Part shown: positions 1 through 8,415 of the stretch, one piece after another
Layout of the letters: every line of letters starts with the position of its first letter
How positions within the stretch are numbered: position 1 is the stretch's first letter
NCBI RefSeq assembly: GCF_024734895.1
Contig: NZ_CP091430.1
Coordinates: 7,441,501-7,505,500 of the forward strand
Length of the DNA stretch: 64,000 bases
Direction of reading: 5' to 3'
DNA from: Paenibacillus spongiae
GTDB lineage: Bacteria > Bacillota > Bacilli > Paenibacillales > Paenibacillaceae
The notes under the pieces: generated by a model
What the model was told of the DNA's origin: nothing
What the model saw: the letters and a program-made list of their open reading frames with translations, nothing else
Databases searched by the model: none
Position numbers and translations under genes: made by a program

Positions 1-1340
1 CCGAGCAAGCCGATCTGCAGGCTGATGTTCGCATCTTTGGGCTGTAACGGGCGCATGCCCTCTTCCTCCAGCAAGGCTTTGCGGTAACGGGACGCCATCC
101 CGACGTAGTCGGCTTCCGCTTTGCCTAGGAAGTAGTAGCGTACGGAGCGTCCCGATTCCGTCCGGTCTTTGGCATAGGCGAGGAAGCCCTCGGTCTTGCG
201 CGTGTTGGTCGGTTGAAAATACGGGAACCGGTAGCCGTGCTCGGCCGCGATCCAGTTGTACGGGCCGAATGATCGCGAAGGCGCCGCTACGACGCTGGCG
301 TACTCGGCCCCGTCCCGTATGACCGCAAGCATAGCGCGGTCGCCGGATTTGATGCCGAATACCGGCATGCGGACCGGCTTGCGGATCGACAGCGAACGGT
401 TGTTGCTGAACGCCCAGTCCTCTCCGTACACGCGCTCGTTGTAATAGTTGCTCTGCGTGCTGGGACGGTCGTTCTGAAACCGGACGAGCATCCCGGGACC
501 ATCCGGCACGAACAGATATCCGTCCTGCGAATCCGACGTATCCGCGCCGAGAAACGGATATAAGCGGATGCCGGATATCCGGGCATTCGGGTCCTTCTGG
601 TTCTTGCGCATTCGTTCGTATTCCTTCATCTCGTCCTTGGTCTTCCCGTCCTTCACCCCTTCGTCAACGATGCGCGTCTCCACGAAATCGTCCTGGAGCC
701 GGACCTCGACCGGGATCGCGAATCCGATCGCCGGCATCGCGAACGTCAGCTTGAAGCCGCCCTCCGTCAGCTCGAAGCCGGCGACGGCGCCCTTCTGATC
801 GAGCAGGTTGGTATCTTTCACTTGGTTCTTCTGATTGCTGTTCAGCTCCACATAACGAACGAGCAGCGCCGACTGCATATGCGTCTTCCATGCGCCGGCG
901 GCCTCCTCCTCATTCCAGCCTTCCGGATCCGGGTATGAGCGGAATACGTTGCCGTTTCGCTTGTCGATCACGATAAAATGGCCTGTCTTCGGATGCGCCC
1001 TTAACTGCAGCACAGCGCTGTCGGCAGCCGGGACAAACTCGTCGTCCCGCGGAAATGGAGATGCGCTGTCGGCGGTTGCCGGGCTATCCGCGGCTGATTG
1101 GCTGCCGGCGGCAGCGGCAGGCGCGGCCGCGCTTTCGCGGCTTTCGGCATTCGTCTCCGTTACGGACGGTTTCGCCTTCGTATCGGATGCGCTCGACGCC
1201 GCCTTCACCGTTGACGGCGAGCCGGCCGAAGGCGGACGCGCTTGGCCGGCGGCGCTTAGACCGGCCGTCGCGGCGATTCCGGCCACTATCGCGGCGATAG
1301 CGATCAGCCGGACGCGCTTGATTCGGTTCTGACGGCTCAC
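1..1340 (-). CDS. DUF5696 domain-containing protein, C-terminus beyond window edge
   Basis: The reading frame is open from a GTG at 1340 to the left edge (about 446 codons). The GTG is chosen because AGGAGG sits 7 nt upstream; the only nearby ATG is followed directly by a stop in this frame. It begins with a short basic stretch and a hydrophobic signal/anchor, then an Ala/Ser/Pro/Glu-rich low-complexity linker, then a beta-rich domain. Around residue 278 it has the motif VPDGPG, and later RMPVFGIKSGDRAMLAV and YVGMASRYRKAL. All match the full-length paralogue at 51772-54351. The family has no assigned biochemical function. I infer an extracytoplasmic, glycan-related role from its place at the end of a sugar-importer operon. 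It overlaps the stop of the upstream gene by 4 nt, so translational coupling is likely. The barrel-like C-terminal half lies outside the window. Confidence 0.85.
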   Translation of the reverse strand, partial: MSRQNRIKRVRLIAIAAIVAGIAATAGLSAAGQARPPSAGSPSTVKAASSASDTKAKPSVTETNAESRESAAAPAAAAGSQSAADSPATADSASPFPRDDEFVPAADSAVLQLRAHPKTGHFIVIDKRNGNVFRSYPDPEGWNEEEAAGAWKTHMQSALLVRYVELNSNQKNQVKDTNLLDQKGAVAGFELTEGGFKLTFAMPAIGFAIPVEVRLQDDFVETRIVDEGVKDGKTKDEMKEYERMRKNQKDPNARISGIRLYPFLGADTSDSQDGYLFVPDGPGMLVRFQNDRPSTQSNYYNERVYGEDWAFSNNRSLSIRKPVRMPVFGIKSGDRAMLAVIRDGAEYASVVAAPSRSFGPYNWIAAEHGYRFPYFQPTNTRKTEGFLAYAKDRTESGRSVRYYFLGKAEADYVGMASRYRKALLEEEGMRPLQPKDANISLQIGLL

Positions 1341-3502
1341 ATGGACACCTCCTGATAAATCGTGTACACGAAATCCTGAACCTCGGTAGACAGCCCAAAT
1401 GTAATCGAGATGAGCACCCACAGCACGATCATGGCAATGCCGGTAAGCAGGATGTTGACGATCGTCTCCCCGACGCCGAAGTTCTGCGTCGCCTGAATTT
1501 TCCAGAAGAATAGCAGACCGCACCACACGTACATCCCCGTTTCGATGAAATGATAGATCGAGCTCTCGCTCATCGTCATCACATTCGAAGCGACCGCCAG
1601 AGGCAGACCGAGCAGCACGATCGGAAACAAGGCGTACGAGCTGCCGATGAACACGTCCTTAAACCGGGCTTCGCCCTGCGTGATGCTGCCGATCAAGTAG
1701 TTGCATACAAGCCAGGTCAGCCATGTGACGCCGAACACGGTCAGAAAGGTCGTGCTCCGGTCGCTGCCCGGGATCGGGATGAACGTGAAGCTCGTGTAGA
1801 ACTGCTTCACGAGCAGCACGCAAGCCGTCATGCCGAGGATCAGCAGCGCGCTTAGGCCGCTTCCCTTCTTGCTGTAGCGCAAATCGGCAAAGCCTTCGAG
1901 CGGATGCCTCAATATCGTAAACGCATGCCTGAGCTGACCGATCAGTTCAAGTCCTCTTCTCCCCGGAACTCGCTTGCGCTTGCGCAAGGAAGGCAGCCTG
2001 CCCCGCATTCTTCCCGCCCCGATCGCGACGAAAGCGACGGCGAAAAATCCGTTCGCCATATACGAGAAGTTGCTCTGGAACCATTGCAGCCGGAGCTGCC
2101 AGAACGAGTCGGAGTAGCCCGCGGCGTCTCCGGCCATCTTGTAGTAATGAAGCGCGGCGCGGTAATCCTCCCGATGGAAGGCCGCCTCCGCCAATCCCTG
2201 GTACGCCGGCGAATAGAGCGCATTGAGCTTCAGCACTTCCTTCCAGCTGGCTTCGCTCTCCTCGTATTTGCCCTCCTGCAGCTGTTCGTACGCTCTTTCC
2301 AGAACGAGGCCGAATTCGGTCGGTTCCAGGACATGAATCAAATTCTGCGAATCGTCCAGGATGAACAGACGGTTCTTCGAATCGGACGCAACGGATGCCG
2401 GGCTTTGGCTGATGCCGAGCTGCGGCGTGCCGAACAAGACGGGACCGGTCCAGAAGAAGAGCATCTTCCCGTTCGCGGCATAGCGCATGACGGCGTTCGA
2501 CGACTTGTCGACGATCGTCATGTTGCCGTTCTTGTCCACGGTGACGTCCGTCAGCCGCCTTTTGTTCTCGTTCTCATCCGTTTGACCGGTTCCCGAACCG
2601 CCGCTTCCGCCGCTCCCCCCGGTCTCCGCTTGGCGATTTCGCATTCTGAACCCGAACGTCTTATCCTTCCACAAGTTTTCCCCGCGGATATTGAGCTTCT
2701 TCACCTGCTCGGCCTTTCCGCCGGAGACGGTATATATGTAGCCTTCGCCGTCGATGAACAAATTGGTGATCGTCTCGGGCAGCGTCCGGATCACGCGGCT
2801 GAGCTGCTCCCGGGTATAGAACGTTTTTCGGACGATATCCATCAGAGTGACCTCGGTTTGGTTCGTGCCGTAGAAACCGTAGAAATTGCCGTCAGGATCG
2901 AGCTGAATAACGCCCTGATAGCTCCCGTTCGATGTGACGAACAGAAAGCCTCTATCATCGACAACCACGCGGGTCGGTTCATACTGCACCGTCTCGTTCA
3001 TGTAGCCGGAGTCCGGGCGCTTGAATTCGCCTAGCATGCGGCCATTCTCATCGAGCTTCACGACCCGTTGGTTCCCCGTATCGGCGATGTAGATCGCGCC
3101 GTCACCGCCGACGAACACGCCCTGCGGCTTGTTCAGCTTGCTCTCCGGCACGTCGTACGCCCGTACGAATTGGCCTTCCGGGTTCAATCGCACGATCCGG
3201 TTGTTGCCCGTATCCGCGATGTAGATGTCGTCCTTCTTGTCGATGAACAAGTCCTGCGGTTGGCTCAGCGGCGAATACTCGCGGACTTGCCGGCCGTCTT
3301 TCATCTTGGTGACGTAGATATCGTTGGCGATCACTTTGGCCGGATAATAGTCCGCTTGCGTATAGATCAATCGGCCGTATCCGTCCCGGCTGAGGGTGTT
3401 GTACGGCGGTTCCGCCTGCACCTGCATTGGAAACCAGAGCGCCGAGATCGACGCGATGATGCCGAGGAGGATTGCCTGCTTTCGTAACGCATGCCTGATC
3501 AT
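1337..3502 (-). CDS. NHL-repeat / TPR / Yip1-domain fusion protein
   Basis: The product has 721 residues. The ATG at 3502 is chosen because GGAGG lies 8 nt upstream and because longer starts would run into the preceding gene. Residues 1-30 are a signal peptide ending VQA. Residues 75-395 hold about six NHL-type blades with repeated IYIADTGNNRIVRL-like strands, interrupted by a GGSGGSGGSG linker near 294-304. Residues 398-460 resemble a TPR pair, 482-497 are a membrane segment, and 525-718 are a multi-pass Yip1-type domain starting with HPLEGFADLRYSKKG. The extracellular propeller probably binds a ligand or partner, with the TPR and membrane parts mediating assembly; this is inference. In the second cassette the same parts are two genes (54965-56425 and 54364-54978). 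It lies 25 nt behind a permease gene and overlaps the DUF5696 start. Confidence 0.88.
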   Translation of the reverse strand: MIRHALRKQAILLGIIASISALWFPMQVQAEPPYNTLSRDGYGRLIYTQADYYPAKVIANDIYVTKMKDGRQVREYSPLSQPQDLFIDKKDDIYIADTGNNRIVRLNPEGQFVRAYDVPESKLNKPQGVFVGGDGAIYIADTGNQRVVKLDENGRMLGEFKRPDSGYMNETVQYEPTRVVVDDRGFLFVTSNGSYQGVIQLDPDGNFYGFYGTNQTEVTLMDIVRKTFYTREQLSRVIRTLPETITNLFIDGEGYIYTVSGGKAEQVKKLNIRGENLWKDKTFGFRMRNRQAETGGSGGSGGSGTGQTDENENKRRLTDVTVDKNGNMTIVDKSSNAVMRYAANGKMLFFWTGPVLFGTPQLGISQSPASVASDSKNRLFILDDSQNLIHVLEPTEFGLVLERAYEQLQEGKYEESEASWKEVLKLNALYSPAYQGLAEAAFHREDYRAALHYYKMAGDAAGYSDSFWQLRLQWFQSNFSYMANGFFAVAFVAIGAGRMRGRLPSLRKRKRVPGRRGLELIGQLRHAFTILRHPLEGFADLRYSKKGSGLSALLILGMTACVLLVKQFYTSFTFIPIPGSDRSTTFLTVFGVTWLTWLVCNYLIGSITQGEARFKDVFIGSSYALFPIVLLGLPLAVASNVMTMSESSIYHFIETGMYVWCGLLFFWKIQATQNFGVGETIVNILLTGIAMIVLWVLISITFGLSTEVQDFVYTIYQEVSM

Positions 3503-3527
3503 GAGTCTAACCTCCGTTTTACCATGC

Positions 3528-4442
3528 TTACTTGATCCCCGAATGCGCCATCGTCGCAATTACCTTCCGCTGCGATGCGATGAAGATGAGCAAATTCGGG
3601 ATGAACATGACGAGTGCCGCGGCCGACGCCGCGCCCTGCCTCGCCACGTTGTTGGCCAGATTGGCCGTGAGCGTGGTGATGTAGAACGGCAGCGTCTTCA
3701 TTGCATCGCTTTGCATGAACAAGGCGGACGTTTCCGCGTTGTTCCAGGCCGTCTGGAACGCCAGAATCGTGATGGTGGCCATTGCCGGCGTAACCAACGG
3801 GAGCATGATTCTGCGGAAAACGCCGAAATCGGAGGCCCCGTCCAGTTTGGCCGCTTCAAGCAGCTCGTTCGGCACTTGATCCATGAATTGCTTCAGGAGA
3901 AACACCCCGACGGGCAGCGCCAGCAGCGGCAGCACGTGTCCCGCGTACGTGTTCATCAGCCCGAGATGCTTGACGATGACGTATCGTGGAATCCCCATCG
4001 TCTCGACGGCGACCATCAGCGACAGCAAGATGCCGCCGAAGATGAGCTTGCGTCCGGGAAATTCATGCTTCGACAGCGGATACGCGCAGAGCGCGCCGAG
4101 CACGACCATGCCGATCGTACTGAGCACCGTCACGATCAAGCTGTTCAACATATACCGCGTCACCGGCAGCACGGCGCTCTCCGTCAGACTGAGCAGCTCG
4201 TAGAAATTCTGCATCGTCGGTTGCTCAACGAAGAAGGTAGGCGGAAACAGAAACAGCTCGTGCAAGGGCTTGAATGCATGGTTGAATATGTATACCAGAG
4301 GCAGCAGCATGAACGCGGACAGCAGCGTGAGCGACAGAACCAGCCAGATTTGCATCTTGTCCATGCCGCGGATGTCGCTGCCGTACCGGGACCAGCTTCG
4401 TGTGAATGCCTTACTGGCGCGGGTGATCGCTTGCAATCTCAC
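3528..4442 (-). CDS. Carbohydrate ABC transporter permease (MalG/UgpE type)
   Basis: This 304-residue protein has about six membrane segments and the binding-protein-dependent permease signature ELLEAAKLDGASDFGVFRRIMLPL, which is the EAA loop that docks on the ATPase. It is the second permease of the pair and ends in the usual hydrophilic MAHSGIK tail of CUT1 permeases. The start is a GTG whose last two bases belong to the TGA stop of the upstream permease (GTGA, 4-nt overlap). An AAGAAGG lies very close upstream, so expression is probably by translational coupling. An ATG at 4364 is possible but has no ribosome site. Substrate is not evident from sequence; carbohydrate import is the family role (CUT1, MalG-like). 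Its close relative in the second cassette is at 56441-57307. Confidence 0.93.
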   Translation of the reverse strand: MRLQAITRASKAFTRSWSRYGSDIRGMDKMQIWLVLSLTLLSAFMLLPLVYIFNHAFKPLHELFLFPPTFFVEQPTMQNFYELLSLTESAVLPVTRYMLNSLIVTVLSTIGMVVLGALCAYPLSKHEFPGRKLIFGGILLSLMVAVETMGIPRYVIVKHLGLMNTYAGHVLPLLALPVGVFLLKQFMDQVPNELLEAAKLDGASDFGVFRRIMLPLVTPAMATITILAFQTAWNNAETSALFMQSDAMKTLPFYITTLTANLANNVARQGAASAAALVMFIPNLLIFIASQRKVIATMAHSGIK

Positions 4443-5425
4443 TCACCTTCTTTCGGACCGAATAAATACCATAGAAAACGGCTGCCGATGATCGTCACGA
4501 ACAGCAGCACCATCGAGACGGCGCTCGCGTACCCGAGCTCGAGCCGGGTGAACGCGTAATCGTCGATATGGTTCATGAAAAGCTGTCCGGCATAGTCCGG
4601 CGTCGGGTTCATCCCCGATAATTGGGTGCCGATCCCCCCGGACTTGAGCGTGCCTACGATCGACATGACGGCGGCAAACAGCATCTGCGGCTTCATCATC
4701 GGAATCGTGATGTACCAGATCTCCTGCAGCCGGCTGCGGATGCCGTCGATCCTGGCCGCTTCGTACAGCTGCTTGTCGACGCCCAGAATGCCCGCCAATA
4801 TCGCTAGGAAGCCAAGGCCCATGCTTGCCCAGATTGAGACGACAATCATGATGGTCATCAAGTAATCCTTATCCTGCGTGAACAGGATCGGCTTCTCGAT
4901 GAACCCCCAGTTCAGCAGGAAGCTGTTAATATAACCGGTCCGGTCGCCGGTGAACATGACCTGCCAGACGACCACCAGGGCGAGACCTCCGGTAAGCGAC
5001 GGCGTATACATCGCAAGGGCGTACCATACCCGGAGGGTGCTCGGCAGCTGAGCGATCAGCCATGCCAGCATGAATGCCATAACATAGCCGACAGGGCCGA
5101 CGAAGAGGGCGAATTTAAAGGTATTCGGAATGATATGCTGCAGAAAAATGATGTCCTGCGAGAATAGCATCTGGTAATTCGTCCAGCCCGCCCATTTCGG
5201 AAACTCGATCGAGTTGAAATAGGTAAAGCCGAGCAGAATGCCGACGATGACCGGGACCACGATGAACGTGCCGAACAGGAGCAGGAACGGCGCCATATAC
5301 GCGTACGATTTCCGGTTTTTCCAAATTTCCCGCAAGAGCGCGTTCCGTTTCAGGGCGCTGCCCGTGCCAGACTTCGGGCGTGTTGCCGGCTGCGGCCGGG
5401 CTAGCTGATGCGCGTTATCGGACAA
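4439..5425 (-). CDS. Carbohydrate ABC transporter permease (MalF/UgpA type)
   Basis: This is a 328-residue inner-membrane protein with a basic cytoplasmic N-terminus of about 40 residues and six or so membrane segments. Its EAA loop is QLYEAARIDGIRSRLQEIW. It is the MalF-type partner of the permease at 3528-4442. No ATG exists before residue 44, and a TTG at 5425 is preceded by AAAGGGGTGG at a spacing of 6, so TTG is the likely start. It overlaps the end of the large binding-protein gene by 11 nt and the next permease by 4 nt, so the four genes are one translational unit. The paralogue at 57313-58269 shares the GITYFN-like first loop and the conserved position in the cassette. Confidence 0.93.
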   Translation of the reverse strand: MSDNAHQLARPQPATRPKSGTGSALKRNALLREIWKNRKSYAYMAPFLLLFGTFIVVPVIVGILLGFTYFNSIEFPKWAGWTNYQMLFSQDIIFLQHIIPNTFKFALFVGPVGYVMAFMLAWLIAQLPSTLRVWYALAMYTPSLTGGLALVVVWQVMFTGDRTGYINSFLLNWGFIEKPILFTQDKDYLMTIMIVVSIWASMGLGFLAILAGILGVDKQLYEAARIDGIRSRLQEIWYITIPMMKPQMLFAAVMSIVGTLKSGGIGTQLSGMNPTPDYAGQLFMNHIDDYAFTRLELGYASAVSMVLLFVTIIGSRFLWYLFGPKEGE

Positions 5426-8402
5426 GCTGATCCACCCCTTTCCACGGCTCGGTCACTTCGGGAAGGTCAAGCGGCTTCAGAATTTCGCCGTCTTCGCCGA
5501 CGATATGGAATTCCTTCCCCTTGCGGGCCAGCTCGCGCTTGATCTCCTTGATCGCTTTCTCCAGCGACAGCCGGTAATTAACCGCGTCCACCGCCGTCCG
5601 GTTCCAGGCAAAGCCCAGCTCCCTCGCCGTCATGTAGCCTCCGGGAACCTGCGGAATCTCTTTCGTCCATTTCCACTGCTCCAGAATGACGTTCAGGTCG
5701 TCCCGTTTCCACGGCATGCGCGCGAACGCCTCCACATTGGCGGAGTTCCACCGGAACGATTCCCCGTAGAACTGCTCGAGATTTTGGCCGAACTCCGACT
5801 GCGTCTCGGTCGATACGTACCACTGCAGAAATTGCCACGCCTTCTCCCGGCGATCGCCCGACGTTGCCTTGAACAGCATGGCGTTCTGCGGGTTCGAGCC
5901 GCCCGCCCAGCGGACGATGCTGCCATCCGGTTGGACGGTGCCCGGAACGGGGGCGATGCCCCACTCGTTCGTAATTTCCGGTGCAGCGACAAGAAGCTGC
6001 ATGTACATGTTGAAATCGGCCACTCCGATGGGCATCTCGCCGCTGCGGAACCGGTTGTAGAAGCTTTGGACGACGCGGTCGAGACCCCGTTTGTTGTAGA
6101 AATCGGTCCAGGTCTTAAACGAAGCGAACGACTCGGGCGAATCCAGCCCCGTCGTCGTACCGTCCTGAGAGTAAAGCTCGACGCCGCTCTGGAAGAACAT
6201 CGGCGTGAAATCCGCCGGATCCATGTAAAAGTTGTACTGGTTCTGCAGCAGCGTCGGCAGCATCTTGTTCACGTCGTCCCACGTATCGGGGACGTTCAAT
6301 TTCAGCTGTCGGAGGATATCCTTCCGGTAAAACAGCACCTTGAAGTTGATCGTCTCCGGCAGGCCGTAATACCCCCCGTCGTAGTAAAACGGCAGAAGCG
6401 TGCCGGGGTGGTACCGTGCGAACAACTCGTCCGCGCCGGGCAGCTTGCTCAAATCGAGCGCCGCGTTCCGCAGCGCCATGTCGAACGGGAAATTCGCCGG
6501 AACACCAAGCGCGACATCCGGCATCATGCCGGCCGCGTTGGCCAGAATTAGCATATCCGCGCTGGGGACCAGATTGATCTTCACCTTGATTCCCGTTTCG
6601 GGCGTGAACCGCTCGTCCGAGAGCTGCTGCAGCTCGTTGACGTAGTCGCGCCCGTAAACCATCCAGACGTTCAGCACGTTCTCCGAGCCCGTCTCGAAGC
6701 TTTCCTCGTTACGGAACGAATATGCGAGCGAGCTGAAGATCCCCTTCGCCTTTTCCAGCGCGTTCGCGGTCATGCGCGGAAGCTCCGCTCCGTAAGAAGA
6801 GACATAAATCCGGTCTACCTGCAGAGAGCTTGCCGCGAGATCCGCCTTCTTCGACTCGAGCGTTTCTTGGACGGCGCCGAGCGTCGTTATCGAATAAGGA
6901 ATCTTGTTCGGGCGGCGAAGCAGCGAGTCCAGGTCTTTCGCAGCGATCCGAAGCGATTGCGCCACATCGTCCACCTCACGGTTAATCTGTTTCATCCGCT
7001 CGACCAGATCATCCACCTGACCGTGCAGCGACCGAAGCCGCTCCGTGATCCCCGGCATGTCCCGCTCCACGTCCCAAACCCGGTATTTGTCCTCCCGATT
7101 GCCCGTCATCGTGCGAATTTCGAGCACGATCGCGCGCAGCTCCTTCGACGCCCGGTTCATGCGGGCGATGACGGGCGTATACGGATCGTAGTTGGCCGTC
7201 ATCGTGAGCGTATGTTTGCCTTTCGTCAGATAAAAGGCGTACGGCTCACCGCGTTCGTCCGCTATCGAGAGGCCCTGCCACTTGCTTGAGTAGGGGAACA
7301 AATAGCTCGCCATTTCTTGAAAAGGCAGCTTGCCGTCGATCTCGATCGAACGGAATACCGACTTGTTCTTGCTTGCGTTCTGGTTCACGCGCATGTTCAG
7401 CTTATACAGCCCATCGTCAGGCACCTCGATCTCCCAGGATACCGACTGGCCTCCCTTCGACCAACGGGCGCCGCCCAGCGTGTTGTAGGCGATTGTTTTC
7501 AGTGCCCGCGGCGATGTCCGCGGGTCGCGGTCGTACATGTTCTGTATCGCAGGAGACGACTTGGCGCTGGCATTCTCCCCTTCCGCGACTACGACTGTAC
7601 CGCCTTGCCCAGCATCGGCCGGATACGCCCGTTTCGCCTCTTCGTAAGCAGGGACGGCCTCCTGCGGCTTCAGCGTGATCGCTTCGAGCGCGAACGGCTC
7701 GCGTATCGCTTCAATGCGGATCCGGTTGACGCCTTTGTTCAAGCGCCACAGGAGCGGCCTCTCGTAAGCACCGTCGGAATCCGTGAACGGCTTCGTCTTC
7801 CAGCCGCCGATTTCGGCGATCTGCGCGCGCATTTCGTTGCCCGCCGCGTCGCGCTTCGCGGGAAGCACGTCCCGGAATGCGCGGTCGAATGCCATTGAGC
7901 GCGCCTCCCGGAACGGAAAACCGCCATTGATCCGGGCCGCCAGAATGACCGGTTGCCGGCTCCCGCCATGTTCTGCGGCGAGCGGATAATAATCGGCCGC
8001 CATCTCGTAGAGACCGTCTTCCCCTACGCTCACCTCGTATTCGACCCAGCCTTTCTGGCTTTGCCAGATCAAGACGCCGCTCTTCCCTTGATAAGTGCCG
8101 GCAACGGCGTCCGCCTCCGCCGACTTTCGCGCGAACTGCGCGGCGGATATGCGAATGGTTTCGGTTCCCGCCGCGACGCCTTCACTTTTCCAATTCTCCG
8201 CTGTTTCCGAATAGTACGGTCCCAGCTCCATGTCCTCCGTAAGGGACTGCTCCCCCTTACTTTCGCCTGCTGCGGCCGATTCCGCGTGCGTCATATCCGG
8301 GCCGACGCCGGCGCCCGAGGAGACCGATAGCGCCATCAGCAAGGCGAGGAGCAATGCGGCAGCGCCGCGTTTTCCGATGATGCGTTTCCTGCGTTGGTTC
8401 AC
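5415..8402 (-). CDS. Large secreted fusion: two CBM-like modules, helical stalk, ABC solute-binding domain
   Basis: At 995 residues this is more than twice the usual length of a sugar-binding protein. Residues 1-40 are a signal sequence (THA-ES cleavage likely) without a lipobox cysteine. Residues about 80-245 and 265-430 look like two related beta-sandwich carbohydrate-binding-type modules, each with a W-EYEV/W-EIEVP..GLY core and an IDGKLPFQE-like strand. Residues 440-550 are helical and coiled-coil-like. From about 575 to 960 there is a family-1-type extracellular solute-binding domain, with FTPETGIKVKINLV, GLPETINFKVLFYRKDIL, NRFRSGEMPIGVADF and EWGIAPVPGT. It presumably captures glycan chains and hands sugars to the adjacent permeases. 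The start is GTG with AAGGAGG 8 nt upstream. It lies 13 nt after the ATPase gene. How it stays at the membrane is unclear; an uncleaved anchor is possible. Confidence 0.9.
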   Translation of the reverse strand: MNQRRKRIIGKRGAAALLLALLMALSVSSGAGVGPDMTHAESAAAGESKGEQSLTEDMELGPYYSETAENWKSEGVAAGTETIRISAAQFARKSAEADAVAGTYQGKSGVLIWQSQKGWVEYEVSVGEDGLYEMAADYYPLAAEHGGSRQPVILAARINGGFPFREARSMAFDRAFRDVLPAKRDAAGNEMRAQIAEIGGWKTKPFTDSDGAYERPLLWRLNKGVNRIRIEAIREPFALEAITLKPQEAVPAYEEAKRAYPADAGQGGTVVVAEGENASAKSSPAIQNMYDRDPRTSPRALKTIAYNTLGGARWSKGGQSVSWEIEVPDDGLYKLNMRVNQNASKNKSVFRSIEIDGKLPFQEMASYLFPYSSKWQGLSIADERGEPYAFYLTKGKHTLTMTANYDPYTPVIARMNRASKELRAIVLEIRTMTGNREDKYRVWDVERDMPGITERLRSLHGQVDDLVERMKQINREVDDVAQSLRIAAKDLDSLLRRPNKIPYSITTLGAVQETLESKKADLAASSLQVDRIYVSSYGAELPRMTANALEKAKGIFSSLAYSFRNEESFETGSENVLNVWMVYGRDYVNELQQLSDERFTPETGIKVKINLVPSADMLILANAAGMMPDVALGVPANFPFDMALRNAALDLSKLPGADELFARYHPGTLLPFYYDGGYYGLPETINFKVLFYRKDILRQLKLNVPDTWDDVNKMLPTLLQNQYNFYMDPADFTPMFFQSGVELYSQDGTTTGLDSPESFASFKTWTDFYNKRGLDRVVQSFYNRFRSGEMPIGVADFNMYMQLLVAAPEITNEWGIAPVPGTVQPDGSIVRWAGGSNPQNAMLFKATSGDRREKAWQFLQWYVSTETQSEFGQNLEQFYGESFRWNSANVEAFARMPWKRDDLNVILEQWKWTKEIPQVPGGYMTARELGFAWNRTAVDAVNYRLSLEKAIKEIKRELARKGKEFHIVGEDGEILKPLDLPEVTEPWKGVDQLVR

Positions 8403-8415
8403 TGCGGGGCCCTCC

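Noticed and set aside
1904-3034. Plus-strand frame of 376 codons inside the NHL-TPR-Yip1 gene
   Set aside because: Antisense shadow of a conserved coding region; Arg-rich composition and no start signal.
3396-4559. Plus-strand frame of 387 codons across the permease genes
   Set aside because: Covers the antisense of two permeases and their junction; composition is Gln/Arg/His-rich with no plausible fold.
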